Assembly: GCA_013399115.1 (NCBI GenBank)
Contig: VXAA01000167.1
Span: forward strand, 414,896 to 478,895
Origin: Anseranas semipalmata
Lineage: Eukaryota; Chordata; Aves; Anseriformes; Anseranatidae
Direction of reading: 5' to 3'
Length of the DNA stretch: 64,000 nt
Both the position numbers and the translations under genes were made by a program. Positions 52,708-64,000 of this stretch are shown in pieces. Below the pieces are notes generated by a model. That model worked only from the letters and a program-made list of their open reading frames with translations, was not told where the DNA came from and did not search any database. Positions within the stretch are counted from its first letter, which is position 1; every line of letters begins with the position of its first letter.

Positions 52708-55217
52708 AGAGGAGGTAACTCAAGGAATGTAAACCAGTTAATTCTGAAAGCACAACCTGCAAACAGTTTCCTATAAGAAAACTACACAAATGTAATGCAG
52801 ACTGTAATACATGTAAGTTTGTACAAAGTTGGAATTTCCACTTAGCATGCATTTCTGAAAACTGGTGCAATAATCGTGAATGATGAATTCTTTGAAGAAC
52901 AATAACAGGAAAGATAGTTTCCAGTAATGCTCTCATCGTAAGACCAAGTCAGCTTGTGCTGGGAACCCCTGATAGAACTGGCGATCAGGACATTGTGTCA
53001 AAAGGAGAAACTACTGCACTAAAGCAAATGCCATTAGTGTCAATCATCTTTTATGTGGGTGTGTGAAGCAGTGTGACTTCCTCTTTGCTGATTATGGGTT
53101 ATTTCAGATGAGAAACCCCCTTGGAATTTGCATAGATAATACTGAGCAAACTCTGGAATTTAAAGTCTGGGATCCTCCTGCACTCCTTGAGGGACTGCCA
53201 TTACTCAGGCTATGCTCATCCAAATGGTCTTCACAGTTTTTTGGTAGAAATGAAAAAAAATCACTGCACCTAAGGAGAGCACAGATCAACCTGAGAGATC
53301 TAAATCACTGTTATTTGCCATGCCAACTAATCCTGTCCACATTATTATTAAATGTTAAAAATTAGTTAGCAGCTACTCAAATTACAAGGTAATGAAATGA
53401 AATTTAAGAGGATTAAAACTCTCTACAGACTTTATATTTTGATAATATTGTCCTGTGAAGTGAGCGAGATAGGGAATCCAGACCTCCAGAGGAGATCAAG
53501 CATATGGTATCCCAACTCCCTGGGTATTTGGGACATCTGGAAGAAGAAGAGGAGGCCTTAAGTGTAGAACTGTCTAGCCTATACCTTGCTGTTGTAAACT
53601 ACGCCTTCTAGTAGATTGCTTTCTGCAGGAGGTAGGTGGAAGGCTTTGCAGTGGCCTTCCTAACCTAGTGATGGTTACTCTCTCAAATTTAACCCTGCTG
53701 GGGTTTTAACTTGGAAATTTTGAGTTTGCTGGTGGATCAGTAACACATGGGGTTTTTGCTCCTAAGCTTCAGTCAGGAGATACCGTAATAGTTCCATTTT
53801 CCATGGATCTCCAGGGTCCTCAGAGATCTGGGCTGCCGAGGACAGTCATGCTGAATGCATTCCAAACTGTCTGGCTTATCATTACTCCTTTCCACATGGG
53901 TGTGAAAGGAATGAACCAGCGTTTTCACTTGTAATGAAGCATATTAACTATGTAAGTTGAGAAAGAGAGATCAATCACAGTCTGGATACGCTCTGTTTGC
54001 TGTAGGTATTTGCTCTTTTGCAGGCTAGCTCATGCTAGGTTGTTGGATGGTGACACACTGATCTTAATTATGGAAATACTTAACAGGAATTTCTTGCTTA
54101 TATGTAGTAAGTCAGATGAGTGTAAGCAAATCAAAGGTGATAAGAAATAGCTACTTCCTCTTTTGGGTGAACTTCTCAGCTTTCATGTGTTTGCTGAACT
54201 CATTTTGCAATCCTAAGCATTAAAACATGTTATTCCTTGGCTAATATGCTAATGACTCTTTTTTTTTTTTTAAATAATTACCTATGAATACATCCGTCTG
54301 ATTAGACCTATCTGAAATATCCATGACAAATTTATGCTAAACAGCAAAGGGTAACAATTTTTTTTCTAGATTTTGAATTGTGACAGACTTGATCACAGTT
54401 ATAATACACATTTCAAAGTTGGTGTAGAAAGGAAAGAGGATTTTTTTGTCCCAACTAAATATTCATTTGGGGTGCACTTTCAGATCAGCTGATGTGGTCA
54501 GGAATCCTCCCTGAGCCAAATAGATTTATAGTGGTCTTTTCATAAAGGATTGACTCTATAAAGAACCCTTAATGTAATTTGTTATATAGGGTTAAATAGG
54601 AAGGAATAATTTTTTTGAGCTTCTTTTTCAAACAGGAGCAGACCCATCTTAGCAGCAGAAGAAACTCAACAACTTCTGTGCAGATACGAGCAGCAAAAAG
54701 TCCTCTGGGGACAGGGAGATAAAAACAGAAGATAAGGCCGTGTTTGTATCGTTCACCAGGCTCTTTAACAGCCAAGTACAACGTGCTAGTATTCTGGTAT
54801 AGATAGCAGTGCCTGTGAAACGAGGAAACACATGCTTCTGAAAAGGCTTCTGTGCAGTCAATATGACTTTACAGAGCAAGAATAGATGGGCACAGGCTCG
54901 GGGGTTGGAGTGTGGATAACATTGCGCTGTCATGTTGGGGAACATTTCCTTCTGGCAACACTAGCCCCATGTGCTGTCCAAAGGTTTTATAAGGGATAGC
55001 CTCAGGCAGCCACTCATTTGCTATTTTATATCTGTGCTCTGTGCTTGTCTCTCTTCCTGTATCTATTTCCAGTAAGGAACTGTCTCCTGCAGCTGTCATT
55101 TTCTCACCAAATGACAGGGTTATTTACAGAAATTCTTCCTTCTCTTCTCTCAGGAGCATAACATCTCCACTTCCTTGTCAAATTTTCTTCCCTTCCGTTC
55201 TTTGGAGTTTAAAGAAA

Positions 55218-56445
55218 GAATCACAGAATCACAGAATATCCCGAGTTGGAAGGGACCCATAAGGATCATCGAGTCCAACGCCTGGCACCGCACAGGTCTA
55301 CCCAAAATTTTAGACCATGTGACTAAGTGCACAGTCCAAACGCCTCTTAAATTCAGACAGGCTTGGTGCAGTGACTACTTCACTGGGGAGCCTGTTCCAG
55401 TGTGCAACCACCCTCTCAGTGAAGAACCTCTTCCTCATGTCCAACCTAAACCTCCCCTGCCTCAGCTTGACACCATTGCCGCGGGTTCTATCACTGGTGA
55501 TTAAGGAGAATAGGTCGGCGCCTGGCCCTCCACTCCCCCTCGCAAGGAAGTTGTAGACTGCGATGAGGTCTCCCCTCAGCCTCCTCTTCTCCAGGCTGAA
55601 CAGGCCAAGTGACCTCAGCCGCTCCTCATACATCTTCCCCTCTAGGCCCTTCACCATCTTCGTCGCCCTCCTCTGGACACTCTCCAGCAGTTTTACATCC
55701 TTTTTGTACTGTGGTGCCCAGAACTGCACACAGTACTCAAGGTGAGGCCGCACCAGCGCAGAGTAGAGCGGGACAATCACTTCCCTCGACCGGCTAGCAA
55801 TGCCGTGCTTGATGCACCCCAGGATACGGTTGGCCCTCCTGGCTGCCAGGGCACACTGCTGGCTCATATTCAACTTGCTGTCAACCACAACCCCCAGATC
55901 CCTCTCTGCGGGGCTGCTCTCCAGCGTCTCATTGCCCAGTCTGTACGTATAGCCAGGGTTGCCCCGTCCCAGGTGCAGGACGCGGCACTTGCTCTTATTA
56001 AACTTCATGCGGTTGGTGATTGCCCAGCTCTCCAATCTGTCCAGATCTCTCTGCAAGGCCTTTCCACCCTCAGCCGAGTCTACAACTCCTCCCAGTTTGG
56101 TGTCATCGGCAAATTTGCTCAAAACTCCTTCTAGTCCAACATCCAAGTCGTTTATAAAAACATTGAAGAGGACTGGCCCTAAAATGGAGCCTTGAGGGAC
56201 CCCACTAGTGACCATCCGCCAGCCTGATGTGGCCCCATTTACCACAACCCTTTGAGCCCTGCCTGTCAGCCAATTGCTCACCCATCGTATGATGTTTTTG
56301 TCTAGCTGTATGCTGGACATTTTGTCCAGCAGGATCCTATGGGAAACTGTATCAAAAGCTTTGCTGAAGTCCAAAAAGATCACATCAGCTGGTTTCCCTT
56401 GATAGACTAGATGGGTGATCTTATCATAAAGATGATGTTCAATTT
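55218..56445 (-). mobile_element. CR1 LINE copy, antisense, well preserved
   Basis: On the minus strand this starts just before RT motif A ([19 protein letters not shown] near 56440) and ends at the terminal repeat gaatcacagaatcacagaat (55218-55237). The 3' untranslated part, about 90 bases, carries the usual atcatcgagtccaacgcctg. It is 5'-truncated but has no frameshift in the surviving coding part, so it is probably the youngest CR1 in the window. The 5' edge is approximate. Confidence 0.93.
55310..56383 (-). pseudogene. CR1 RT fragment with intact 357-codon frame
   Basis: RT motif A is [13 protein letters not shown] (residues 3-15). The motif B loop is [11 protein letters not shown] (60-70) and motif C is FADDTKLGG (91-99), with both catalytic aspartates present. 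The C-terminal half has [15 protein letters not shown] and the usual [18 protein letters not shown], and ends LDCALSHMV. The endonuclease, ORF1 and the N-terminal fingers of the RT are missing, so it cannot mobilise itself although the palm is intact. The initial methionine is an internal codon. Confidence 0.9.
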
Positions 56446-56851
56446 TTGCCTCCTGTCAAGACCAGAAAACAGTCATTTTTAAAATGGGAAGCCTGGTTTT
56501 GGAAAAAAAAAAAGAAAAAGAAAACTATTTTTGTTTTGAAGACTCTGAATTACAGGAAAATCTGAGACATTTCAAGCCATTCTAGTAATAACTTTGATTT
56601 AATTTAAAGAACAAGAGTGGGACATACGTGGACTCAGGGATGATAAAAGTGAATTACAGAGACACAATCTTGTGGGATTGGTAAAAAAGTGTTTGTGTGG
56701 ATGGGGATTTTGGGGATGAGAAAGAGGTGAAGACAAGTTATTTGACAGCTTATTTATTAACTATACAATATAATAAACAAATCTTACAGCCAGTGTTTAG
56801 CTATATGATTCTAATGTTTGGTTTCATGTAGCTCATGAAGTCTTACGAAGA
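56446..56851. other. Spacer between two CR1 copies
   Basis: AT-rich sequence with an A-rich run near 56502-56525 and nothing else recognised. Confidence 0.5.
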
Positions 56852-57256
56852 CTAAGAGAGCTGGGGATGTTCAGCCTGGAGAAGAGAAGGCTTTGGGGAG
56901 ACCTCATTGCGGCCTTTCAATACTTAGAGGTGGCTTATAAAAGAGATGGAGAGCAACTTTTTACATGAGCAAGTAGTGATAGGACAAGGGGGAGTGGTTT
57001 TAAACTGAAAGAGTGGAGATTTAGATTAGAAGTTAGGAGGAAATTCTTGACTCAGAGGGTGGTGAGGCACTGGAACAGGTTGCCCAGAGAAGCTGTGGAT
57101 GCCCCATCCCTGGAGGTGTTCAAGGCCAGGCTGGATGGGGCCCTGAGCAACCTGATCTAGCGGGTGGCATCCCTGCCCATGACAGGGGGCTTGGAACCAG
57201 ATGATATTTATAAGGTTCCTTCCAACCCAAGCCATTCTGTGATTCTATAGTTCTAT
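56852..57256 (+). mobile_element. CR1 LINE 3' fragment
   Basis: Starts at agactaagagagctggggat and continues through ttcagcctggagaagagaa, the cactggaacaggttgcccag block and tggatggggccctgagcaac. It ends in ccattctgtgattctatag. It keeps only the last 400 bases of the element and is in opposite orientation to the copy at 55218. A premature TGA lies near 56966, so it is an inactive remnant. Confidence 0.93.
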
Positions 57257-58999
57257 TTACAGTGAGGGATTATGCATGGGACTAGGAATTGAGACAGTCT
57301 GTGATGGGTGGGAGGCAGTATCTGTGGTGCTGAGAGGAGCTGGTAGTAGGAGGGAGGGCCCAGGATTCGTACATTTTGGGTGATGTGTAAGAGAGGGTGA
57401 TACAGTGTTATGTGGGGGATTTTGGAGGTAGGCTGCAGATGCAGATGTGGGATACTGGAGCTGTCTGGGGAAATAGGGTAATTCAGGAGCTTGTTCCTGG
57501 AGGTGAATGTCTATGCGTGCCTCACCTGGCAAATGGAGTCCCTGCATCAGCCCAGGGACTGGGCTAGGCCCCTGCTGTGCATGAAAAAAGAACTTATCTT
57601 CATTTAACTGACAGAAGATGCTATCACACTGATCCAAAATGATTTCACATTTATTACACTGTTTATTGTCATTGCTTTGAAATATGGTTCTCTGTGAGGA
57701 GTCACCAGTCAGTCAGGCTAAGCTTTAAACATAAAAGGCAGTGTGTAAAAGAATCTGATTCCTCAGGGTGTTTCCCAGTAGATTACAAACCTGTATCCAC
57801 AAGCTTTTGTACAGAGTCTTGGTTATAGTAATTAGTGTTTTTACAAAGACAATGAAAATAGCATGCTTGCACGGCACTGGAATTTGGCTGTGAAACACCA
57901 GTCCATCTCACAGATTTATAGGTCCATAAAAATTACAGGCATAAAACAAACTTTTTTTTTTGAAATCTTTATAAAAAAAATCTAACACTATAAAAATGTG
58001 ATATAATTTGTGACATCCCTTAAGTTACAAAACAAAACAAAACAAAACAAAAAAAAGACTGAATCAGGGCAAACCAACTCAAAATTAAAACTGCTGTCTA
58101 TGTTACTGCCAAAAAATATGAAAATATAAAATCGTGCTTGAGTTTCACTGCCCTATTTTATAGCACATGCCTGAAGATAAATTTTATGGTTCAGATAAGG
58201 CTTTTTGAAAATAGACATTTATGAATCTTTTATTATAGGGGACTCTTCACTGGGCACTACCATAATAAAATCATATCTCTGCCAAACAGATAATAGCCTC
58301 ACTTTGTTGCCATGCAACACAGTGTTGTTTCAAAGCCTGGTCACAAAAGATATACAAAATTGCTCCAGTTTGGATCAGCAAAGGTTTACGTTATCCTTTG
58401 TGCAGAAATAGTGGGTTCCCTTCAAGTCCAGTTGTTCTAAATTTGAAAGTGAGTTTTGTTTTGACATTGGTAAGTTTTGGCTTTAGGGAACCAGAGAGCA
58501 TGGTTTGATTCTTGAGGTCCAATTCTCCAGTCCTTGGGGACTTCCCAAAGGTGGTGATGGACTATTGTTAAATGTTTTATTAGGACCTGAACATGCTGCT
58601 GCTGAATGCACAAGGGCAAAGGAGAGAGACTTTGGCCATCCACTCTTTGTAGCTGAAGTTCCACTCCATGGCTCTGTTTTTGCCCTCTCTGACCTGCTTT
58701 AGCTAGGATGAAGCCCAGGCATAGTTCTGGGGACCACTCTAGGCTCTTTTCCCAAAAGGTAGTATGTATGACACTACCCAGGCTCTGGCTCTCTTCTGTA
58801 CAGTCTTTCCACAATACATCAGCATCTTCTGCCCTCTCACACACCTCCACACGCTCCTGTAACATACCTCTGGGCGTGCAATGCACAATCTCACTATGAA
58901 AATTTCCCAATGGACTACAAAACACCTCTTAGACACCCTGAATTGAAAACAGCAGGCAAAATAATAACAGTGTCTTAGAACCACCAGAGGACCACATGA
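57257..58999. other. Spacer, no gene recognised
   Basis: Holds a 126-codon antisense frame (57637-57257) and 162- and 97-codon overlapping antisense frames (58925-58437 and 59032-58739). None has a domain I recognise, and they overlap plus-strand frames of similar size. An (AAAAC)n tract occupies 58027-58057. Confidence 0.45.
58027..58057. repeat. (AAAAC)n tract
   Basis: Five to six acaaa units followed by an A run. Confidence 0.88.
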
Positions 59000-59229
59000 T
59001 GGGGTCCATCTATGAGAGGAGGGGAAAAGCATCTTCGGCTACAGGTGTGCCAAGCTGATGAAGACAGCTTTACACTAACGTTGCTGCCCAACTCTTATCG
59101 GTTTGATGCCAGTGCCAGCAATAGATGCCCAGAGCCAAGAAAGGGATCACAGGTCAGTGGAAGAGCACCTGAAGAGCAGCACAAAGGAATTCTAGCTCCT
59201 TCAGCCAATAAAACAGTCTCATCAGGGGC

Positions 59230-59870
59230 CTGACTTAATGCCTCTACACAAATGCATGTAGCATGGGGAACAAATAAGAGGAGTTAGAGATTTGTGCATG
59301 CCTGCAGGGCTGTGATCTTACTGGCATCATGGTGGGATGGCTGCCATGACTGGAGTGTTGTAATGGAAGGATACAGGTTCTTTAGGAAAGACGGGCAGGG
59401 GTTATGAGGAGCAGGTGTCATCCTGTATGTCAATGAGCAGCTGCAGTGCATGGAGTTCTGCCTGTGATGGATGAGGAGCTGACTGAGAGTTTATGGGTAA
59501 AGATTAAAGGGAAGACAGGGCTAGGTGATGTTATAGTGGGGGTCTGCTACAGGCCACCTGACCAGGAAGAACAAGAGGATGAGGCCCTCTACAGACAGAT
59601 AGGTGCAGCCTCATGTTCAAAAGCCCTGGTCCTCATTGGGGGCCTTTAAGCACCCCAAAATCTTCTGGAGGGACAACACAGCAGGACATAAGCAAACCAG
59701 AAGTTTCTTGGAATGCGTTGACGATAAACTCCTTCTCCAAGTGATAGAGGAACCAATGAGAACAGGTGCCATGCTGGACCATCAAGTAGAGGCTTGTGGT
59801 GAATGTGAAGGTCAAAGGTAGCCTTGGCTGTAGTGACTATGAAATGGTGTAGTTCAAGATCCTTAGGACA
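59230..59870 (+). pseudogene. CR1 endonuclease domain, inactivated
   Basis: The AP-like endonuclease is recognisable by SLWVKIKGKTG followed by VIVGVCYRPPDQEEQ near 59490-59575. The frame then shifts close to 59640, and the next block reads GAFKHPKIFW where the family has a GDFNHPDICW-type motif, so the catalytic Asp-Asn pair is lost. Near 59835 the SDH-type motif reads SDYEMV and is followed by a stop, so the catalytic histidine is lost too. In-frame stops also occur upstream. Confidence 0.8.
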
Positions 59871-60222
59871 ATGAGAAGGACACACAACCCTGGACTTCGG
59901 GAGAGCAGACTTTGACCTTTTCAAGGATCTGCTTGGTAGAGTACTGTGGGATAAAGCCCTGGAGGGAAAAGAGGGGCCAAGAAAGGTAGTTAATATTCAA
60001 GGATCACCTCCTCCAAGCTCAGGGGTGATGCATCCCAACAAAGAGGAAGTCAGGCAAAAATGTCAGGAGGCCTGCATGGATGAACAAGGACCTCCTGGCC
60101 AAACTCGAACATGAAACGGAAGCCTACAAGGGTGGAAGCAAGGACAGGTAACCTGTGAGGAATACAGAGACATTGTCTGAGTAGCCAGGGATCAAGTTAG
60201 GAAAGCTAAAGCCCAGATAGAA

Positions 60223-61956
60223 TTGAATCTGGCCAAGGACATCAAGGGCAAAAAGAAGGGCTTCTACAAGTACCTCAGTGACAAAAGGAAGACTAGGGAA
60301 AATGTGGGCCCTCTCCTGAAGGAAACAGGAGAACTGGTTATCTGGGACAGTGAAAAGGCTGAGGTACTGAATGCCTTCTTTGTCTCAGTCTTGACCATCA
60401 AGACTGGCCTTCAGTAATCCCAGATCCCAGAGTCCAGGCTGAATGGCTGGAGCAAGGTAGTTGTATCTTTGGTGGAAGAAGATCAGGTCAGGGAATACTA
60501 GAGCAAACTGGACATTTGCAGGTCCATGTGTCTTGATGGGATGCACCCACGAGTGCTGAGGGAGCTGACAGATGTGATTGCAAGGCCACTCTCTATATTT
60601 GCTTGATTGAGGCAACTGGGAGAAGTACACAAAGACTGGAGGAAAGCAAATGTCACTCCTAACTTCAAAAAGGGCAAGAAGGAGGACTCAGGGAACTACA
60701 GGCCTCACCTCAATCCCAGGGAAGGTGATGGAATAGTTAATCTTTGAAACTGTTTCCAGGCACATTAAGAAGAAAATCATCAGGAATAGTCAGCATGGAT
60801 TCACCAAGAGGAAGTCATGCCTGACCAACCTGATAAGTTTCTATAATGCAATCACCAGTCTAATGGATGTGGGGAGAGCAGTGGATATTGTCTTCCTGGA
60901 CTTCAGTAAAGCCTTTGACACTGTTCCCCATAAAATCCTCATAGAGAAGCTGTTGAAGTATGGACTGGATGAGCAGACAGTGAGGTGGGTTGAAAACTGG
61001 CTGAATGGCCAGACCCAGAGGGTAGTGGTCAGTGGTGCAAAGTCTAGTTGGAGGCCACTAATGAGTGGAGTACCCCAGGGGTCAATACTGGGTCCAGTCC
61101 TATTCAATATCTTCATTAGTTATCTGGACAATGGGGCAGAGTGCACCCTCAGTAAATTTGTGGATGACACAAAACTGGAGAGAGTGGCTGACTCACCAGA
61201 GGGCCGCACAGCCACCCAGAGGGACCTTGAAAGGATGGAGGGGGGGGCTGACAAAAATCTCATGAAGTACAATATGAAGAAGTGCAAAGTCCTTTACCTG
61301 GGGAGGAACAACTCCAGGCTCCAGTATATGTTGAGGGTCATGCAGGTGGAAATCAGCTTTGCAGAAAAGCACCTAGGGATCCTGGTGGACACCAAGTTGA
61401 ACATGAGTCAGCAATGTGTCCTTGCTGCTAAGAAGGCTAACAGTAATCTTGGCTGTATTAAGCAAAGTATTTCCAGCAGGTCAAGAGAGGTGATCATTCA
61501 CCCCTGCTCAGCACTGGTGAGGCCATAGCTGCAGTGCTGGGTCCAGTTCTGGGCCCCCCAGTACAAGAGAGATGTGGACATACTGGAAAGAGTTCAACAG
61601 AGGGCCAGCAAGATGATGAAGGGACTGGAGCATCTTTCCGATGAGGAGAGGCTGAGAGATCTGGGCCTGTTCAGCCTGGGGAAGAAGAGGCTCAGGGGGA
61701 TCTCATCCATGTGTATAAATACCTGAAGGGAGGGTACAAAGAGCACGGAGCCAGGCTCTTTTCAGTGGTGCCCAGTGCCAGGACAAGAGACCATGAGCAC
61801 AACCTGGAACACAAGAGGTTCCATTTAAATATCAGAAAACACTTTACTGTGTGGGTGGCAGAGCAATGGAACAAGTTACCCAGAGAGGCTGTGGAATCTC
61901 CCTCCTTGGAGATGTTCAAAAGCCACCTGTACATGGTCCTGGACAACCTGCTGTAG
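60223..61956 (+). pseudogene. CR1 reverse-transcriptase region, frameshifted
   Basis: The coding trace moves between frames: 60223-60417 (linker, [13 protein letters not shown]), 60863-61528 (RT palm) and 61711-61956 (C-terminus). In the palm, motif A is [13 protein letters not shown] (residues 11-23), the loop is [11 protein letters not shown] (68-78), and motif C is FVDD (99-102), a conservative change from FADD. A TAG at 61526-61528 ends the palm frame at ALVRP. It cannot give a full protein. Confidence 0.88.
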
Positions 61957-62037
61957 GTGGCCCTGCTTGAGCAGGGGGGTCGGACCAGATGACCTCCAGA
62001 ATTTCCTTCCAACCTTAACCATTCTGTGATTCTGTGA

Positions 62038-64000
62038 CGAATGAGGAGATTGCTCTGAAGGGAGCTAACCTTAAGTATTGTGGGCATGAGCCAGCCTACG
62101 TTACTTGGAGTCTTTTATTTAGCAGTAGTAAACTAAAAGGAAAGCAGAAGCAAGCTAACCAGGGCCAAGGCATTGACTTGGGAAGGAGCATCTATCATTC
62201 ACACTGCTTGATGTTTACCTCTCCTCTCCATGACCCAGTTTTGTCCCCTGACCTTTAACAAGCACTCCCTCAGATGATGGTCAGGAGTGGCTTGAAGGAT
62301 TACACAAGGTTGGTTGCAACAATTGCTTACAAAAAGCATAATTGCTGATTGCAATATGTAGTATGGATAAGACCATGCTGTTCCGGAGAAGAAGGTCTAG
62401 CTATGTTGAAGCAAGCAAGCCCCACTGCCCCCTTCATTTGCATGGTCAGAAAATATACCCCATCTCTCCAGCTTACAAATACTGATGTGGCGAGTCTTTC
62501 ACAGCAATCAGCATTATGCTACAGCAGATGTAAAAGGAAAACACTACAAATCTGTTTAAATATTTTAGGTTCTCCTTTGCTGTAATGTCCTTTTGTAACT
62601 TCATGACCTAATTGGCTGAACTCAGTATGTTTTTAGCACAGTTAAAGAGAATCTAGTTTCAATCCCAAGCAAAATTCCAACATTTCAAAATTTGTTTTTG
62701 TTACACATGAAGAAAAAACGTGAGCATGTAGTTCTTTACAGCACAGATGTTCCCACACAAGTTTAATTAAAATTCTAGAAGTTTTTCTGCTGTTTTTAAA
62801 ATCTAAATGAAATGTTATCATAGTCCACAATCAAAAGAATCCACTTTGGTTTATTGAAGTAAGCCCAAATGATTCATTTTCAGGTCTTCACCTCCCATTC
62901 TACACCCAGCATAATGAAATAATATGACTATGAAGAGTGATCAAAAGAAAACAAGTATTCACAATGAAAATTGTAGTGATTGAGAAGCCTCTAATCTAGT
63001 AGTTGGGACAATGATTTGGCTGACAATGGGATTCATTTGATGAGGTGTAGACATCTACCACTGAGCTGTTTGTCTGCTCTCTTATTATAGTCACTGGAAA
63101 GAAATAGGCACTGTCTGGAAAATGAAAAAGGTTCAGTTTCTGAATGTATCTTAATCACACAAAGACTGAGCTAATGATCTAATTCTAGGTAATTTTAATA
63201 AGTAGAAACATACTTTTTGGGGTGAAATCTTTTGTCAATATTTACTTTAGAGAGAGACAGAAAAGGATCAAGAGGCAGGCATGAAACATTCAAAATGTAT
63301 TTTGTATTTTATCATGCTTGAGTACATTTCTGTCAGGTATTTTACTGCATGTATTGCCTGAGACACAGGTGTCTTTCGTGAGCTCCTCTAGCGCTGGAGC
63401 CAAAAACGGTCTGGAATACTCATGAATGATCTTTGTAGCATATCTCAGGATAATCAGTATAAGTAATAATAGACAATGACAATGAAGAGAGAAACAGTAA
63501 GATATTTTCTGAATGCCAGGAGGTAATAAAGCTTTTGAACTCATGCATCTGGCATCAGATCAGTCTGTGTTGCAGTTATTAGAACAGTCTGGTGGATAAC
63601 TTCATCAGATGTCTTTAAATATCAGGAGTGAAATCATAGTTTCTGAATAGCATGGTGCTTTTTTCTTTTTGGCATTTACTGCAAGTTTAACTTGTTTACG
63701 GGACTAACCAAAAGAAAATGTAAATGTTTCAATTCCTGAAGAGCTCAGAGTTAGGAATGCCTTCCCAGTGTCTCATGGACAATGGAGGAATTGCTATATG
63801 CTTGCTCTCTGCTCCTGACTGCTACAGATGGGAATCCTACGTCTCTTGTCCAGACAACCCAAACCTTCTGCACCTCATTTCACTGTCACAGAATGAAGGA
63901 TGGAAGAAAGAAAAGCATCCCATCACCCCTCAGCCTAAAGCTAGCTGGTTGCTGTGATAACTGTCAATCGCTTCTCTGCTAATCTTTGCCAATTCAATTG
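62038..64000. other. No gene recognised
   Basis: AT-rich sequence to the end of the window with short, overlapping frames only. I saw no CR1, no long simple repeat and no exon with clear splice sites. Confidence 0.5.

Larger units (their letters stand above)
38187..55217. other. Long stretch without recognised gene
   Basis: Seventeen kilobases downstream of the receptor gene. The open frames are short, overlap on both strands and carry no recognisable domain. I looked specifically for a transmembrane exon and for a SEFIR-like exon and saw neither. Contents noted are microsatellites, candidate poly(A) signals and short T- or A-rich runs. No CR1 copy was recognised in this part, in contrast to both flanks. 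Confidence 0.55.
59000..62037 (+). mobile_element. CR1 LINE copy, about 3 kb, decayed
   Basis: The longest CR1 here. From about 59012 it carries the region before the endonuclease. The endonuclease begins near 59230 (tctacacaaatgcatgtagc, the YTNA-type start) and extends to about 59870. The linker and RT follow from 60200. The element ends in attctgtgattctgtga at 62021-62037. It is in sense orientation and broken by several frameshifts. The 5' edge is approximate; the complete element would be longer still. Confidence 0.9.

Noticed and set aside
57257..57637. 126-codon minus-strand Pro/Ser-rich frame
   Set aside because: Low-complexity composition and no motif. It lies directly next to a CR1 tail.

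Overview
The window looks like avian nuclear DNA, plausibly chicken or another galliform. The main evidence is at least nine segments of CR1 LINE retrotransposons, recognisable by their reverse-transcriptase protein and their 3' ends of repeated ATTCTGTG/ATTCTATG. There are also spliced vertebrate-type exons, AT-rich introns and simple-sequence tracts. I see no bacterial features, CRISPR array, rRNA or tRNA.

One cellular gene is supported. It is a plus-strand gene of the interleukin-17 receptor E / E-like group (IL17REL best guess). I rebuilt it by hand as 14 coding exons from 10180 to 38186. Thirteen are well supported because splice sites, reading phase and protein continuity all agree. The fourteenth (38089-38186) is a plausible terminal exon. 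The joined frame is 427 codons long, with 24 cysteines and several N-glycosylation sequons, and it reads as a receptor ectodomain. I could not find the signal-peptide exon or exons, which lie upstream of the window or unrecognised in the first 10 kb. I also found no transmembrane or SEFIR exon downstream, as expected of a short IL17REL-type product. One intron uses a GC-AG splice pair, and one exon is only 28 bases long.

Layout: 1-4732, no gene. 4733-5485, two nested CR1 pieces. 5486-10179, no gene. 10180-38186, the receptor gene, whose introns hold CR1 copies (14825-15074, 16950-18680, a very old relic at about 23870-24545, and 24553-24866), a long TTTC/TTTTC tract and several near-perfect hairpins. 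38187-55217, about 17 kb with only microsatellites and chance reading frames. 55218-62037, a cluster of three CR1 copies: an antisense copy with a clean 357-codon frame, a short 3' fragment, and a 3-kb copy with endonuclease and RT remains. 62038-64000, nothing recognised.

Functionally, the receptor gene would give a secreted or short cytokine-receptor ectodomain of the IL-17 axis. The CR1 copies are dead or 5'-truncated and have no visible role in it. The family call rests on remembered family features, not on a database search.
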